A stretch of 64,000 nt of DNA, taken from Saccharospirillum sp043196875 (GTDB lineage Bacteria; Pseudomonadota; Gammaproteobacteria; Pseudomonadales; Natronospirillaceae). Below the pieces are notes generated by a model that made no database searches, was not told the origin of the DNA, and was given only the letters and a program-made list of their open reading frames with translations. Both the position numbers and the translations under genes were made by a program. The stretch lies in NCBI RefSeq assembly GCF_043196875.1, contig NZ_JBEBMX010000005.1, positions 252,841 through 316,840 on the forward strand, in the 5' to 3' direction. Shown one piece after another: positions 42,472 through 51,968 of this stretch (the first letter of the stretch is position 1; each line of letters begins with the position of its first letter).

Positions 42472-42980
42472 TTTGAGTCCCTCTGTCAGATTAGCTTGAA
42501 TGCAGCGCGGTCAAGCTACCGCCGGGATGGATTGGCTGGCAACGGATAAGTCTGGGGAGTGTTTGTGGATAAGATGTCGGTAACCCGATGTTAGCGCGCA
42601 CTTACTCTTAGTGCATTGAAAAATAAAGGTTTTTACTTTGTAGTTCTTTGTAATTGAAAGCTATTGCCAAGGCGTGATGCGTGGTCATCAAACGATCAAA
42701 AAATTCATTTCCCGGCTCAATTTCAATATATCGACTGCGGCTTTTTTGTTATTGCTTTTTCCCGGATTTGATCAAAAATTAATGCGTGATCGGTTAAGTC
42801 ACAATTAGGATTTTAGTTCAGAAATTGATATTGGAATCACTTCACATTTTAATTGTTCCTGTTTGAGTAGAGTTTTACTTACTTTTTTATTGCAGTAATT
42901 TGCATCTTAGGTTTCAACTGACTAAATTGTTCACGGGTTTAATCGAATAAATTCGATGATTCCAACATAAGGAGAAAAGG
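42472..42980. other. AT-rich non-coding upstream region of the H1-like gene
   Basis: About 500 bases with no convincing ORF and clearly more A+T than flanking genes, rich in T/A runs and TTGxAA-type boxes. AAGGAGAAAAGG lies just before the next ATG. The composition fits a long promoter or leader region that may be bound by nucleoid proteins. I see no hairpin strong enough to call an RNA gene. Confidence 0.5.
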
Positions 42981-43700
42981 ATGGCAGCTGCCAAGAAAAA
43001 AACTGCGGCCAAGCGCGGACCCAAGCCGGGCTCTAAGCGTACGCCGAAAAAAACTGCGGCAAAGAAATCCACCGCACGTAAATCCACTGCACGTAAAGCC
43101 AAAGCGAAAGCAACAGTCGCTGAACCAGTTATGACGGCTGGCGTTGTATCCGCTACCCGTAAATTGGATAAAGCCGAAGCTGACGTTGTGAAAGCAGAGG
43201 CGAAACTGGGTGCCGCTGCAGCGAAAAAAATGACGGCTCGTACCAAGGCCTCCACCGTTAAAACACCGGCGGCTAAGCGTCAACTGGATACGGCTCTGAG
43301 CCAGGAAAAAACAGCTCGCGATGCAGTAACCGCAGCCAAGCAGGCTGTTAAAGCTGCTAAGTTCGATTTGAAAGTTGCAGAAATCGAAGCCCAGGCTGAA
43401 GAGTATAAAGCCAAGGTCGATTTGCGGGTTGCCGAGCAGGAACTGAACCTGACCGCCAAGCTGGAAGAAGATCTGGCCGGTGCATTGGCCAAGTTCGAAT
43501 CTCAATGGCGTGCCGCTCGTAAGAAGAAAGACGTTAGAAAGCTGAAAACTTTCCGCACCAAAGAAGAAGCGAAGATCAAAGCCAACGCTCGCAAGATCAA
43601 GGCCAAGGTCAAAGCTTTGGAAAAGAAAGAAGCGACTAAGCAAAAACCAGGTCCCAAGAAAAAACGCGGACCGGGTCGTCCTCCCAAGAAGAAAGCCTGA
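42981..43700 (+). CDS. Lysine/alanine-rich histone H1-like protein with AT-hook-like tail
   Basis: 239 residues, extremely rich in Lys and Ala. The N-terminal 50 residues are basic repeats (KKTAAKRGPKPGSKRTPKK), the middle (about 60-190) is a charged helical/coiled-coil region (KLDKAEADVVKAEAKLGAAA), and the tail KKKRGPGRPPKKKA contains a GRP core like an AT-hook. It is probably nucleoid-associated and binds DNA non-specifically or in AT-rich minor grooves. AlgP-like proteins are distant analogues only. Confidence 0.8.
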   Translation: MAAAKKKTAAKRGPKPGSKRTPKKTAAKKSTARKSTARKAKAKATVAEPVMTAGVVSATRKLDKAEADVVKAEAKLGAAAAKKMTARTKASTVKTPAAKRQLDTALSQEKTARDAVTAAKQAVKAAKFDLKVAEIEAQAEEYKAKVDLRVAEQELNLTAKLEEDLAGALAKFESQWRAARKKKDVRKLKTFRTKEEAKIKANARKIKAKVKALEKKEATKQKPGPKKKRGPGRPPKKKA

Positions 43701-43723
43701 TTTTCGGGATAGTCGACAACAAG

Positions 43724-43749
43724 AAAGCCACCTTCGGGTGGCTTTTTTT
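43724..43749 (+). terminator. Terminator of the H1-like gene
   Basis: Nine-base stem AAAGCCACC / GGTGGCTTT with a TTCG tetraloop and a T-run. Confidence 0.9.
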
Positions 43750-43838
43750 ATGGGCGCGATAGCTGGCCGGCCGCCTGGCTGTGATAAACTGCCGGTTTTT
43801 CATAACGGCGACAGCGCCGCCAGGCTGGAAGAGATCTC

Positions 43839-44534
43839 ATGCTTCGATTATTGGCCATCGATACCACCGCTGACGTGTGTTCGCTGGCATTGCTCGGGCC
43901 CGATACCGAGCTCAGCATTCATGAAGAATTACCCCGTCAACATGCTCGCCAACTGCTGCCCCGACTGGATGCGCTTTTTACCGAAGCCGGTTGGGCCAAG
44001 CGCAGTCTGGACGCCGTTGTATATGGCCGTGGTCCGGGTTCCTTTACCGGCATTCGCATTGCTGCCGGTGTGGCTCAAGGCATCGCCCTGGGCGCCGACT
44101 GTCCCATCTTGCCGGTCAGTACACTGGAAACGCTGGCGTATGAAGATTGCCAGTTGGGTGAGCAAGTCTGGGTGGCGTTGGATGCGCGCATGCAGGAACT
44201 GTATTTTGCCCGTTATCAAATGGATGCGGATGGTCTGCCGGCTCTGCTGGATAAAGAACAATTAATCGATCCGGCAACATTGCCCGAGCCGTCGTCCGAT
44301 GTTCGGTTGGTGGGTAATGGCTGGTTAACCGACTATGGTTTTTCGCAGCCATGGCAAACCCATCTGTCGACCCGGGAAATAACCCTGACCTTACCCAAGG
44401 CTGCGGTTGCCGCGCGTTTGGCGCAGCGACGTTTGGCGGCCGATCCTGGTTTGGCACTGCCGCCGGAGTCGGCTTTACCGATTTATTTACGCGATAAGGT
44501 CACCTGGGATAACAAGCCCAAGGTTGGCTCCTGA
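43839..44534 (+). CDS. tsaB: tRNA t6A biosynthesis protein TsaB
   Basis: ASKHA-fold partner of TsaD in the t6A37 pathway (231 aa). The hallmark segments are LLAIDTTADVCSLALL, QHARQLLPRLDALF and VVYGRGPGSFTGIRIAAGVAQGIALG. It starts the tsaB-uppP-rsmJ run. Confidence 0.94.
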   Translation: MLRLLAIDTTADVCSLALLGPDTELSIHEELPRQHARQLLPRLDALFTEAGWAKRSLDAVVYGRGPGSFTGIRIAAGVAQGIALGADCPILPVSTLETLAYEDCQLGEQVWVALDARMQELYFARYQMDADGLPALLDKEQLIDPATLPEPSSDVRLVGNGWLTDYGFSQPWQTHLSTREITLTLPKAAVAARLAQRRLAADPGLALPPESALPIYLRDKVTWDNKPKVGS

Positions 44535-44556
44535 TCGCTGTTATAAGGACATTGTT

Positions 44557-45366
44557 GTGCTCAGTGATTTGCAAGTCATTATCCTGGCTCTGGTTCAGGG
44601 CCTGACCGAATTTTTGCCGATTTCGAGTTCCGCCCATCTGATTTTGCCGTCGCAATTGTTGGGTTGGCCGGATCAGGGGCTGGCGTTCGATGTTGCCGTT
44701 CATCTTGGCTCGCTGCTGGCTGTTGTCGGTTATTTTCGACGCGATGTCTGGGCCATGCTGACTGCCTGGCTGGCGAGTCTTGCTCGCAAACCTCATGCAA
44801 CGGCCGACAGCCGACTCGCCTGGTGGGTTATTCTCGGCACCATACCGGCGGGTCTGGCCGGTTTATTGTTGGAAGATTTCATCGAACAGCATTTGCGTTC
44901 CATGCTGGTGATCGCCGTGGCGACCATTGTTTTTGGTGCCTTGCTGTGGTGGTCGGATCGTCGCAGTGGTGCCAATCATGATCTGTCGCAGCTTGGTTGG
45001 CGCTCGGTATTGATCATCGGTGCAGCGCAGGCCGTGGCTTTGATACCCGGCACCTCACGCAGTGGTATTACTATGACCGCTGCTCTGGCCCTGGGTTTTC
45101 AAAAAACTCAGGCGGCGCGGTTCAGTTTTTTGCTGTCCATTCCGTTGATCGCAGCGGCGGCTTTGTTGAAAGGGCTGGAGTTGGCGCAATCAGCGCTGCC
45201 GGTCTATTGGGGTGAAATTCTCGCCGGAGTATTGTTGTCGGGCCTCAGCGCTTATCTGTGTATCGCTGTATTCCTGAAATGGATTGAACGCGTTGGTTTT
45301 CTGCCCTTTGTATTGTATCGCTTTGCCTTGGGCGCGCTCTTACTGGCGGTCTATTTCTGGAGCTGA
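44557..45366 (+). CDS. uppP: Undecaprenyl-diphosphatase UppP
   Basis: Inner-membrane phosphatase (269 aa) recycling the C55 lipid carrier for cell-wall synthesis. Active-site motifs are ALVQGLTEFLPISSSAHLIL near the N-terminus and PGTSRSGITMTAAL in the second half, each within membrane helices. The GTG at 44557 is chosen because the longer frame overlaps tsaB and the family starts at LSDLQVIILALVQG. Confidence 0.94.
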   Translation: MLSDLQVIILALVQGLTEFLPISSSAHLILPSQLLGWPDQGLAFDVAVHLGSLLAVVGYFRRDVWAMLTAWLASLARKPHATADSRLAWWVILGTIPAGLAGLLLEDFIEQHLRSMLVIAVATIVFGALLWWSDRRSGANHDLSQLGWRSVLIIGAAQAVALIPGTSRSGITMTAALALGFQKTQAARFSFLLSIPLIAAAALLKGLELAQSALPVYWGEILAGVLLSGLSAYLCIAVFLKWIERVGFLPFVLYRFALGALLLAVYFWS

Positions 45367-45368
45367 GC

Positions 45369-46130
45369 ATGGCCGCTATTCCGGTTCTGGCGGATCGCAA
45401 CCAACGTCAACAGCTGCTGGCTGAAACTCAGCAAGCCTTGGCCGGGCTGGACGTGCAGTGGTTAGCGCAACCCACGGATAGGTTGTTTTTAACGGTGCAG
45501 GATGGCTGCCTGGGTTTGGTCGATGGCGGTCAGCCTCAGCAAAAACCGGTGCTGGTCGATTTTGTCGGCGGCAAGGCGCGTCACCGACAGCTATACGGTG
45601 GCGGACGCTCTCAGGCGATTGCCAAGGCGGTGGGTTTGCATCAGCGCGCCCAGTTGGAGGTGATTGATGCAACCGCCGGGCTGGGGCAGGACGCCTTTGT
45701 GTTAGCCGGGCTGGGCGCCGAGGTGCGTCTGCTGGAACGTCATCCCTGGGTTTATTTGCTGCTCAGCGATGGGCTGGCCAGAGCTCAGCTGGCCGGCATA
45801 GAGGCGGCGATGCGGATGGCATTATTGCCGCAGTCGCAAAGCCTGGCCGATATCGAGGCGGCCGACGTGGTTTATCTCGATCCGATGTTTCCCGAAGGGC
45901 CACGCAAAGCAGCGGTGAAAAAACCCATGGCGATGTTTCAGCAACTGGTGGGCGGTGATGCCGACGCTGATGCCTTATTGCCTGCCGCTTTGGCCGCTGC
46001 CCGCTTACGTGTGGTGGTGAAACGTCCGCGCCTGGCGCCGGTTTTGGCAGAACAGGCGCCGAGCTATGCGTTGACCGGCAAAAGCAATCGCTTTGATATC
46101 TACGCCTTGCGTTCCATTTCTTCAGACTGA
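45369..46130 (+). CDS. rsmJ: 16S rRNA m2G1516 methyltransferase RsmJ
   Basis: SAM-dependent methyltransferase (253 aa). SAM site is VIDATAGLGQDAFVLAGLGAEV, catalytic motif VVYLDPMFPEGPRKAAVKKPM. Starts two bases after uppP. Its last 31 bases overlap the end of the convergent plsB. Confidence 0.92.
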   Translation: MAAIPVLADRNQRQQLLAETQQALAGLDVQWLAQPTDRLFLTVQDGCLGLVDGGQPQQKPVLVDFVGGKARHRQLYGGGRSQAIAKAVGLHQRAQLEVIDATAGLGQDAFVLAGLGAEVRLLERHPWVYLLLSDGLARAQLAGIEAAMRMALLPQSQSLADIEAADVVYLDPMFPEGPRKAAVKKPMAMFQQLVGGDADADALLPAALAAARLRVVVKRPRLAPVLAEQAPSYALTGKSNRFDIYALRSISSD

Positions 46131-48586
46131 TCGCTGCTGGTCTCGCCCAGGCTGGTCACCTGCATGATGTTGTACAACACCTCTGCCGGAACTACCTGAT
46201 CGGAAGCGCGTACCACGCGCGGCAGACGATCATCGAACACAATACAGCTGTCGGCATTGACGCTGACCACGCCCTGTTGCTTGAGCGTCTGAATAAAGTA
46301 CTTAAACAAGTCCTTATCGAAGAACTCCGGCGCATCCAGACCGTTCAATACCGACAAACGCTGCGCCATCTGTTGCGATTGGTTCTCCAGCTCCTTGGTG
46401 GAAGCTTTGGCCGAACCCAGACGAATCAACACCGCCAGCGTCAGCAAATAGCGCTCCAGAGTCGGCAGCATGATGGCAGCCAGCAGTTCCAGTTGCAGTC
46501 GGTTAGCCGAACCTTTATCGGCGGCGTACCAACGTTCCTGGTCCTGGAAAATCAATTGTTGTTTGGCCAGGCACGCCAGCCAGATCGGCACACTGTCGGC
46601 CGCTTCTTCAGCACTGATATCGAGGAATAATTCGGTGCGCACATAGGGGTAGATCAGTTTGACGCCATCCTTCAGTGATTTTTCATCAATGCCCTGACCT
46701 TGACCGAGCAACGCCGCAATCAACGCCGGCAGCGCATAAAGATGCTGGATGTTGTTGCGGTAGTAGGCCATCAACACGGCGTTTTGGCTGTCGAAACCGT
46801 AGAGGTCGCCGAGCTTTTGCGGAATATGCCGCAAGGTGCCCATGGCCAGAGCGTATTCGATCCAGTCATCGGCGTCGCCTTCCGGCAGGGTGATGAACGG
46901 ACTGTAAGGATGGTGTTGCTGCAAGGCACCGAGCAGCGTCAGTTGTCGGCGCAACAGGGCGCCATCGATGGCCCGGTGGGAGGTTGCCAACAGCGTCAGA
47001 GCCACCAGATTGATCGGGTTCAGCGCCGCAGCCTGGTTGATGCGGGTGCAGACCTGGCTCGCCAACTTATCAACGAAAGGCACCAGCCAGCCGGGTTTGT
47101 CTTCAGCGCTGTATTGGTGATTGCGCCAGTCCGGGTTGTGGTCATCGAGCAGTTGGCTCAGCGCCATTGGCTGGCCAAAGTTGAGATAAACATGGCCGTA
47201 GTTTTTCAGTTTGCGTACGGTTTTAACCAGATCGAACAGGTTTTCTTTTTTCTTTTCCTTGCCGCGTAATTCACCCAGATAAGAGCGCGATTCCAAGACC
47301 TTTTCGTAACCGATATAGACCGGAATAAAGACCACCGGCCGGGTGTAATCGCGCAGATGACTGCGCACCGTCATGGCCAGGGTACCGGTGGCCGGATGGC
47401 GCATACGACCGGTACGCGAACGACCGCCTTCAATAAAATACTCAACCGGATAACCGCGGGAAAAAACGCTGTGAATGTATTCGTTGAAAACGGCGGTATA
47501 GAGTTTATCGCCACCGAAGCGGCGGCGGATAAAGAAGGCGCCACCACGGCGCAGAATGCTGCCCACCACCGGCATATTCAGGTTTTCGCCGGCGGCAATA
47601 TGGGGCACGTTCAGGCCCTGGTAATAGAGTGAGTAGCTTAGCAGCAGATAATCCATATGGCTGCGATGGCAGGGCACGTAAACGATGGCGTGATCGCGCG
47701 CCAATTCACGCACCGGTTCGATACCGCTGACTTCCACGCCGTTGTAGATGCGATTCCACAACCACGACAAAATCAGATCGAGCACCCGAATGACGTTGTA
47801 AGACACGTCAGCGGCGATATCCGTCGCGTGTTTGGCGGCCAGTTTTTGCGCTTTTTCCAGCGGAATTTTCTTGTTAGCCGCGTGCTGTTCAATGGCTTTG
47901 CGTACCGCTTCGGTGTTTAACAACTGGCTGATCAACACCCGCCGATGCGACAGATCCGGACCAATAACGGCGGTACGCACCCTGCGGAAGTGAATGCGTA
48001 AAACCCGCGCGACCTTGCGTGCAGCAATCTTGGGTTCCGGTTCGTCTTCGGCTAGGCGGCGTAAGGAAATAGGTTCGTTTAATTCAAAGAAAGTATTGCG
48101 ACCGTTAAACAGAATGGTCAGCAACTTTTGGAAGCGGCCGATCAGATTCCAGTTAGAACTGAGCAGAGCCTTGACCAGGCTGTTCGACTTACGCGGGCCG
48201 CGTCCCCAATACAGCGCGACGGGCACCAGCAGGATGTCTTCTTGCGGATGATCGCGCAGATGATCCAGCAGTTGCGATAAAACCGGCGTTATACCGGAAC
48301 GGCGGCGACGCAATACCGAAGGGCGGGCGTGCAGGGCAATAACCGGGCGACGTTTTTCCAAACCTTCCAGTTGCAGACGCCGGCTAAGGTCGGGCAGACC
48401 CATTTTGCGGCATTGGCGGTCCAAAACCATGGCATCGGCCGTGGACTGTTGTTCGAGAATATAAACAACGGTGCGTGCCTGCTTTAAGGGTTCCAGATCG
48501 ATCTTGGCGGGTTGGTTATCGAGTCGGACCCACCAGAACAGGATGGTTTGAGCAAAGCGACCGATCAGGTCGAACAGGGACCGCAT
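46100..48586 (-). CDS. plsB: Glycerol-3-phosphate acyltransferase PlsB
   Basis: Membrane-associated acyltransferase (828 aa) adding the first acyl chain in phospholipid synthesis. The HX4D motif is PCHRSHMDYLLLSY; the other acyltransferase blocks are GGAFFIRRRF and EYFIEGGRSRTGR. Length is normal. Its 3' end overlaps rsmJ by 31 bases. Confidence 0.95.
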   Translation of the reverse strand: MRSLFDLIGRFAQTILFWWVRLDNQPAKIDLEPLKQARTVVYILEQQSTADAMVLDRQCRKMGLPDLSRRLQLEGLEKRRPVIALHARPSVLRRRRSGITPVLSQLLDHLRDHPQEDILLVPVALYWGRGPRKSNSLVKALLSSNWNLIGRFQKLLTILFNGRNTFFELNEPISLRRLAEDEPEPKIAARKVARVLRIHFRRVRTAVIGPDLSHRRVLISQLLNTEAVRKAIEQHAANKKIPLEKAQKLAAKHATDIAADVSYNVIRVLDLILSWLWNRIYNGVEVSGIEPVRELARDHAIVYVPCHRSHMDYLLLSYSLYYQGLNVPHIAAGENLNMPVVGSILRRGGAFFIRRRFGGDKLYTAVFNEYIHSVFSRGYPVEYFIEGGRSRTGRMRHPATGTLAMTVRSHLRDYTRPVVFIPVYIGYEKVLESRSYLGELRGKEKKKENLFDLVKTVRKLKNYGHVYLNFGQPMALSQLLDDHNPDWRNHQYSAEDKPGWLVPFVDKLASQVCTRINQAAALNPINLVALTLLATSHRAIDGALLRRQLTLLGALQQHHPYSPFITLPEGDADDWIEYALAMGTLRHIPQKLGDLYGFDSQNAVLMAYYRNNIQHLYALPALIAALLGQGQGIDEKSLKDGVKLIYPYVRTELFLDISAEEAADSVPIWLACLAKQQLIFQDQERWYAADKGSANRLQLELLAAIMLPTLERYLLTLAVLIRLGSAKASTKELENQSQQMAQRLSVLNGLDAPEFFDKDLFKYFIQTLKQQGVVSVNADSCIVFDDRLPRVVRASDQVVPAEVLYNIMQVTSLGETSSDQSEEMERKA

Positions 48587-48717
48587 GATGAGGTGTCCTA
48601 TGAATTGGCCGATGAAAGGCGCGAGTGTAACGGATTGGGGGTGGTTCAGCCCAGTGCCCGAGCGCGGTCAATCGTCTGATTCGTCGTTGGCATGCGCAAC
48701 GGCGATGAGCGGCCAAT

Positions 48718-48924
48718 TCAATAATGCGGTGGCGGTTTGTTGTCGATGTCCTCAGGCAAGGCATCGCGCAGGCTTTGTTGGTCCGACAGTACGCGCTCTA
48801 AAGCACGTTCCAGGCGTTCAATGCGGTCCTGTTGGGCGATCACCACTTGATCCAGCGCTTCCAGGGTGTCGTCCAGGTGAGTCAGGCGGGTTTCCAGGTC
48901 AATCAGGCGGTCGGTATCGCTCAT
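48718..48924 (-). CDS. slyX: SlyX family protein
   Basis: 68-residue coiled-coil protein (LIDLETRLTHLDDTLEALDQ... ERLERALERVL) ending in the typical PPPHY. The ATG at 48924 is chosen over the long frame from 49008. Function unknown across the family. Confidence 0.85.
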   Translation of the reverse strand: MSDTDRLIDLETRLTHLDDTLEALDQVVIAQQDRIERLERALERVLSDQQSLRDALPEDIDNKPPPHY

Positions 48925-49129
48925 GTTCAGTGTTCCAGGGCTGGTTTTTACGGCGGTTTTTGGCATTATGACGGCCGTTACAGGGATTTTTTCTGTCGTT
49001 AACTGCATAGCATGATTCAGGACAGGACGTCAGGCCCGCCGGCGCTGCCAATCAAACACCATAGCGGGCGACAGCATAGCGTATCTAAAGACAGAGCGTC
49101 ATAAAGACAACAACATCTGAGTGGACACT

Positions 49130-49591
49130 ATGAAGTTGAAAGCGTTTTTTATTCGAACAGGGGTTTCCCTGCTGGTGGCTGTTCCTGGCCCCGTTATCAT
49201 GGCGGCGTCCTTATCGCTGTCATCCGTACCTGAAACCTGGACTCTGGACGAACTGACCGATGCACGGGTTCATCCGGTTGAGTGGAGTGCCTATGCAATA
49301 GCCGCGCTGGTTATGCTCATTCTGACAACACTGGCACAGTATATTGCCCAGCCTATTTTGTCTGAAATCGACGTCGACACCCGCGAAGAAGGCATCGTCA
49401 AATGGTTCAACGTCAGCAAGGGTTTCGGTTTTATCACCCGCGATAGCGGCGAAGATGTGTTCGTGCATTTCCGTTCTATCCGCGGGCGCGGTCATCGTTC
49501 GTTGCAGGAAGGTCAGCGCGTTAAGTTTGGTGTGGTTGAAAGCACCAAAGGCCTGCAGGCTGAAGACGTAACTGTGGTCCGCCAGCGTTGA
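49130..49591 (+). CDS. Membrane-anchored cold-shock-domain protein
   Basis: About 153 aa. Two hydrophobic spans (about residues 10-30 and 55-75) precede a complete cold-shock domain (residues 86-150) with RNP1-like KGFGFI and RNP2-like VFVHF. The CSD would face the cytoplasm, tethering RNA binding to the inner membrane. The ATG at 49130 is favoured over the GTG at 49121. A strong terminator follows. Confidence 0.85.
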   Translation: MKLKAFFIRTGVSLLVAVPGPVIMAASLSLSSVPETWTLDELTDARVHPVEWSAYAIAALVMLILTTLAQYIAQPILSEIDVDTREEGIVKWFNVSKGFGFITRDSGEDVFVHFRSIRGRGHRSLQEGQRVKFGVVESTKGLQAEDVTVVRQR

Positions 49592-49609
49592 TGGTTGAGC
49601 GGCAACACT

Positions 49610-49637
49610 AAAAAAGCGAGCCTGGCTCGCTTTTTTT
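49610..49637 (+). terminator. Terminator after the cold-shock-domain gene
   Basis: Stem AAAAAGCGAG / CTCGCTTTTT followed by more T residues; the inverse A-run means it could also serve the leftward gene. Confidence 0.88.
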
Positions 49638-49655
49638 ATGTCAGTCGAATCAGGC

Positions 49656-50060
49656 TTAAGCGCCTGCGGTTTGCCAGGTGATCTGTGTCTGGCTGCCATC
49701 GGGTTGCACGCTGATCCAGGCATCGGGGTCGGCACCTTCCTGCCAACTATCGGCGGCAATGCGCACTTCGCGCTGAAAATGCGCCGCTGCAGTGAGCGCG
49801 CATTCCAAATCGTCGCGCCAGGGCAGGTCAGGGCTGTTCAGCCACAGGCTGGTAAAACCCTCGATCTCTTTTTCCAGCACCACGATGGTGAAGCGTTCGC
49901 CTTCCCAGATACCTTGAAAGGACCGTGCATTTTTGGGCATGCCGGCGACGCGCTTGGTCGCGGTCAGGTCATCCAGTTGGTCGGTGAGCCAAGGTTCGAG
50001 ATCGGCAACACCAATCCCCTTGAGATAAATTTCGATGTCAGAAGCGCGGTGATGGGTCAC
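49656..50060 (-). CDS. Hypothetical protein, 134 aa
   Basis: Soluble alpha/beta protein of unknown family. Segments GIGVADLEPWLTDQLDDL and GERFTIVVLEKEIEGFTSLWLNSPDLPW stand out. Its start overlaps the upstream membrane-protein gene by four bases, so they are co-translated. Confidence 0.68.
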   Translation of the reverse strand: MTHHRASDIEIYLKGIGVADLEPWLTDQLDDLTATKRVAGMPKNARSFQGIWEGERFTIVVLEKEIEGFTSLWLNSPDLPWRDDLECALTAAAHFQREVRIAADSWQEGADPDAWISVQPDGSQTQITWQTAGA

Positions 50061-50368
50061 GGGCGAGGTTCCAATATAAACAATAAAACACGAAAAACGC
50101 TGAGCGCCAGATAACCACCCAGAGCATAAAGTCCACCAGCCAGAATTAACAGCAAACCAAAGAGCGAAACGGCTTCCTGAGTGATGCTCGGATCAAGCAA
50201 CTGGTCGGTAAAAACCACCACCATCATGCCGGCGCAGAAGATAAAACCGCCGGTGGTGAATTGTTTTAACGCTCGTCTGGGCGACTCGGTTTGGCGGCGC
50301 AGCCAATCGACCAAAACAGAGCGCACGGCAGATAATCGGGACAGCATGGGCGATGACGCTGAAGGCAT
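50057..50368 (-). CDS. Small two-span membrane protein, 103 aa
   Basis: Two hydrophobic segments (about residues 41-58 and 66-100) follow a basic N-terminus (RRQTESPRRALKQF). Family not recognised. Start could be the ATG at 50368 or the second Met seven codons later. It is divergent from dapE, with a short gap. Confidence 0.65.
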   Translation of the reverse strand: MPSASSPMLSRLSAVRSVLVDWLRRQTESPRRALKQFTTGGFIFCAGMMVVVFTDQLLDPSITQEAVSLFGLLLILAGGLYALGGYLALSVFRVLLFILEPRP

Positions 50369-50415
50369 TTAACCGTATGATAGCGCGCTCCAAACCCGCT
50401 GCACAAAGGTTGTCC

Positions 50416-51546
50416 ATGTCGTCCGCCACCCTGGCTTTGGCCAAAGATCTTATCGCTCGCTCCTCTGTCACACCCGAAGACGCCGGTTGCCAGGCACTGC
50501 TTGCCGAACGTTTGGCCGCCGTGGGCTTCCGTAATGAGCCGATGCGTTTTGAGGACGTTGATAATCTGTGGTCTGTTCACGGCGAAGGTGGACCCTTATT
50601 GGTGTTCGCCGGCCATACCGATGTGGTACCCACTGGCGACGCCAGCCAATGGCGCTTTCCGCCGTTCGAGCCGACCGAGTCTGACGGTTATCTGTACGGA
50701 CGTGGCGCGGCTGATATGAAAGGCAGTCTGGCGGCGATGACCGTCGCGGCCGAACGTTTTGCCAAGAAGCACCCGAATCATCCGGGTCGACTGGCGTTTT
50801 TGATTACCTCTGATGAAGAAGGCGACGCCTACAACGGCACCACTCGGGTGGTCGATACGCTGGTTGAGCGCGGTGAACGCATCGACTGGGCGGTGGTCGG
50901 CGAACCCTCCAGCACCGATAAAGTCGGCGATGTGATTAAAAACGGCCGGCGCGGTTCCATGCTGGGTTATTTGACCGTTAAAGGCATTCAGGGCCATGTT
51001 GCTTATCCGCATCTGGCCAGTAATCCGGTGCACCGGGTGGCGCCAGCCATTGCCGATCTCAGCACCGAAGTCTGGGATGAAGGCAACGATTTTTTCCCGC
51101 CGACCAGTTTTCAGATTGCCAATTTCCAGTCCGGTACCGGCGCCACTAATGTCATTCCTGGCGAGGCGCATCTGGTGTTCAGTTTCCGCTTCAGCACCGA
51201 AGTGACGGCCGAGCAATTGCAGCAGCGAGTGCGGGTACTGCTCGATAAACACGAACTCGAATATGAGCTGCGTTTTGAAGTGAAAGGTCAGCCGTTTTTG
51301 ACCGAGCGCGGCGCGCTGGTGCAGGCCGCCACTCAGGCGGTACAGGATGTGATGGGATTTGAAACCCAGCTATCGACTGCCGGCGGCACTTCCGATGGTC
51401 GCTTTATTGCCCCGACCGGCGCTCAGGTGGTTGAGCTGGGGCCGGTCAACGCCACCATTCATAAAGTCGATGAATGCGTCGCCATTGCCGACCTGGATCA
51501 ACTGACCGAGCTCTACCTGGCGGTCATGGAAAACCTACTTACTTAA
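50416..51546 (+). CDS. dapE: Succinyl-diaminopimelate desuccinylase DapE
   Basis: Dizinc amidohydrolase (376 aa) in lysine and peptidoglycan diaminopimelate synthesis. Metal motifs: FAGHTDVVPTGD (His, Asp), GRGAADMKGSLAAM (Asp), ITSDEEGDAYNGT (Glu), and the dimerisation domain with KNGRRGSMLGYLTVKGIQGH. C-terminal GTSDGRFIAP ends the set. The ATG at 50416 (MSSATLAL) is chosen. Its last eight bases overlap the convergent DUF2721 gene. Confidence 0.95.
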   Translation: MSSATLALAKDLIARSSVTPEDAGCQALLAERLAAVGFRNEPMRFEDVDNLWSVHGEGGPLLVFAGHTDVVPTGDASQWRFPPFEPTESDGYLYGRGAADMKGSLAAMTVAAERFAKKHPNHPGRLAFLITSDEEGDAYNGTTRVVDTLVERGERIDWAVVGEPSSTDKVGDVIKNGRRGSMLGYLTVKGIQGHVAYPHLASNPVHRVAPAIADLSTEVWDEGNDFFPPTSFQIANFQSGTGATNVIPGEAHLVFSFRFSTEVTAEQLQQRVRVLLDKHELEYELRFEVKGQPFLTERGALVQAATQAVQDVMGFETQLSTAGGTSDGRFIAPTGAQVVELGPVNATIHKVDECVAIADLDQLTELYLAVMENLLT

Positions 51547-51925
51547 ATTCCAGGCCTTTGAGCTGCAGATTCAGCGCGCGACCGCTGATCTGCACTTCAT
51601 AAAGACTGAAGCACAGCGACGCCACCAGCAAGATCAGCGACAGTGCAAAACAGCCGGTGCCCAGCATCGACTGGTCGAGAAACAGAAAGAACATCGCCAG
51701 CACGCAACCAATAAAGGCGAGTACGCCAAGTACCTGCATGCGGCGAATGGCTTCAATGCGAATTTTCAGATTAAGAATCTGGTCGGTCAGATCGCTGTTC
51801 GGATCATCCTGGTTTTGCCGGATCAAGGTGCGAATTAATTGCGCGACCACCAGAAAACGGTTGGTATACGCCAGCAATAACAGCGAAATGGCGGGAAAGA
51901 GTAAAGCGGGTGTGGTCAAATTCAT
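51539..51925 (-). CDS. DUF2721 membrane protein
   Basis: 128 aa with about three spans. It begins LTTPALLFPAISLLLLAYTNRFLVVAQLIR and has LNLKIRIEAIRRMQVLGVLAF, typical of DUF2721. Function unknown. Confidence 0.82.
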   Translation of the reverse strand: MNLTTPALLFPAISLLLLAYTNRFLVVAQLIRTLIRQNQDDPNSDLTDQILNLKIRIEAIRRMQVLGVLAFIGCVLAMFFLFLDQSMLGTGCFALSLILLVASLCFSLYEVQISGRALNLQLKGLEFK

Positions 51926-51968
51926 CAGCTTGCTACACTCCGGCGTTCAGCAAGGGGAGGAGAGTCGT

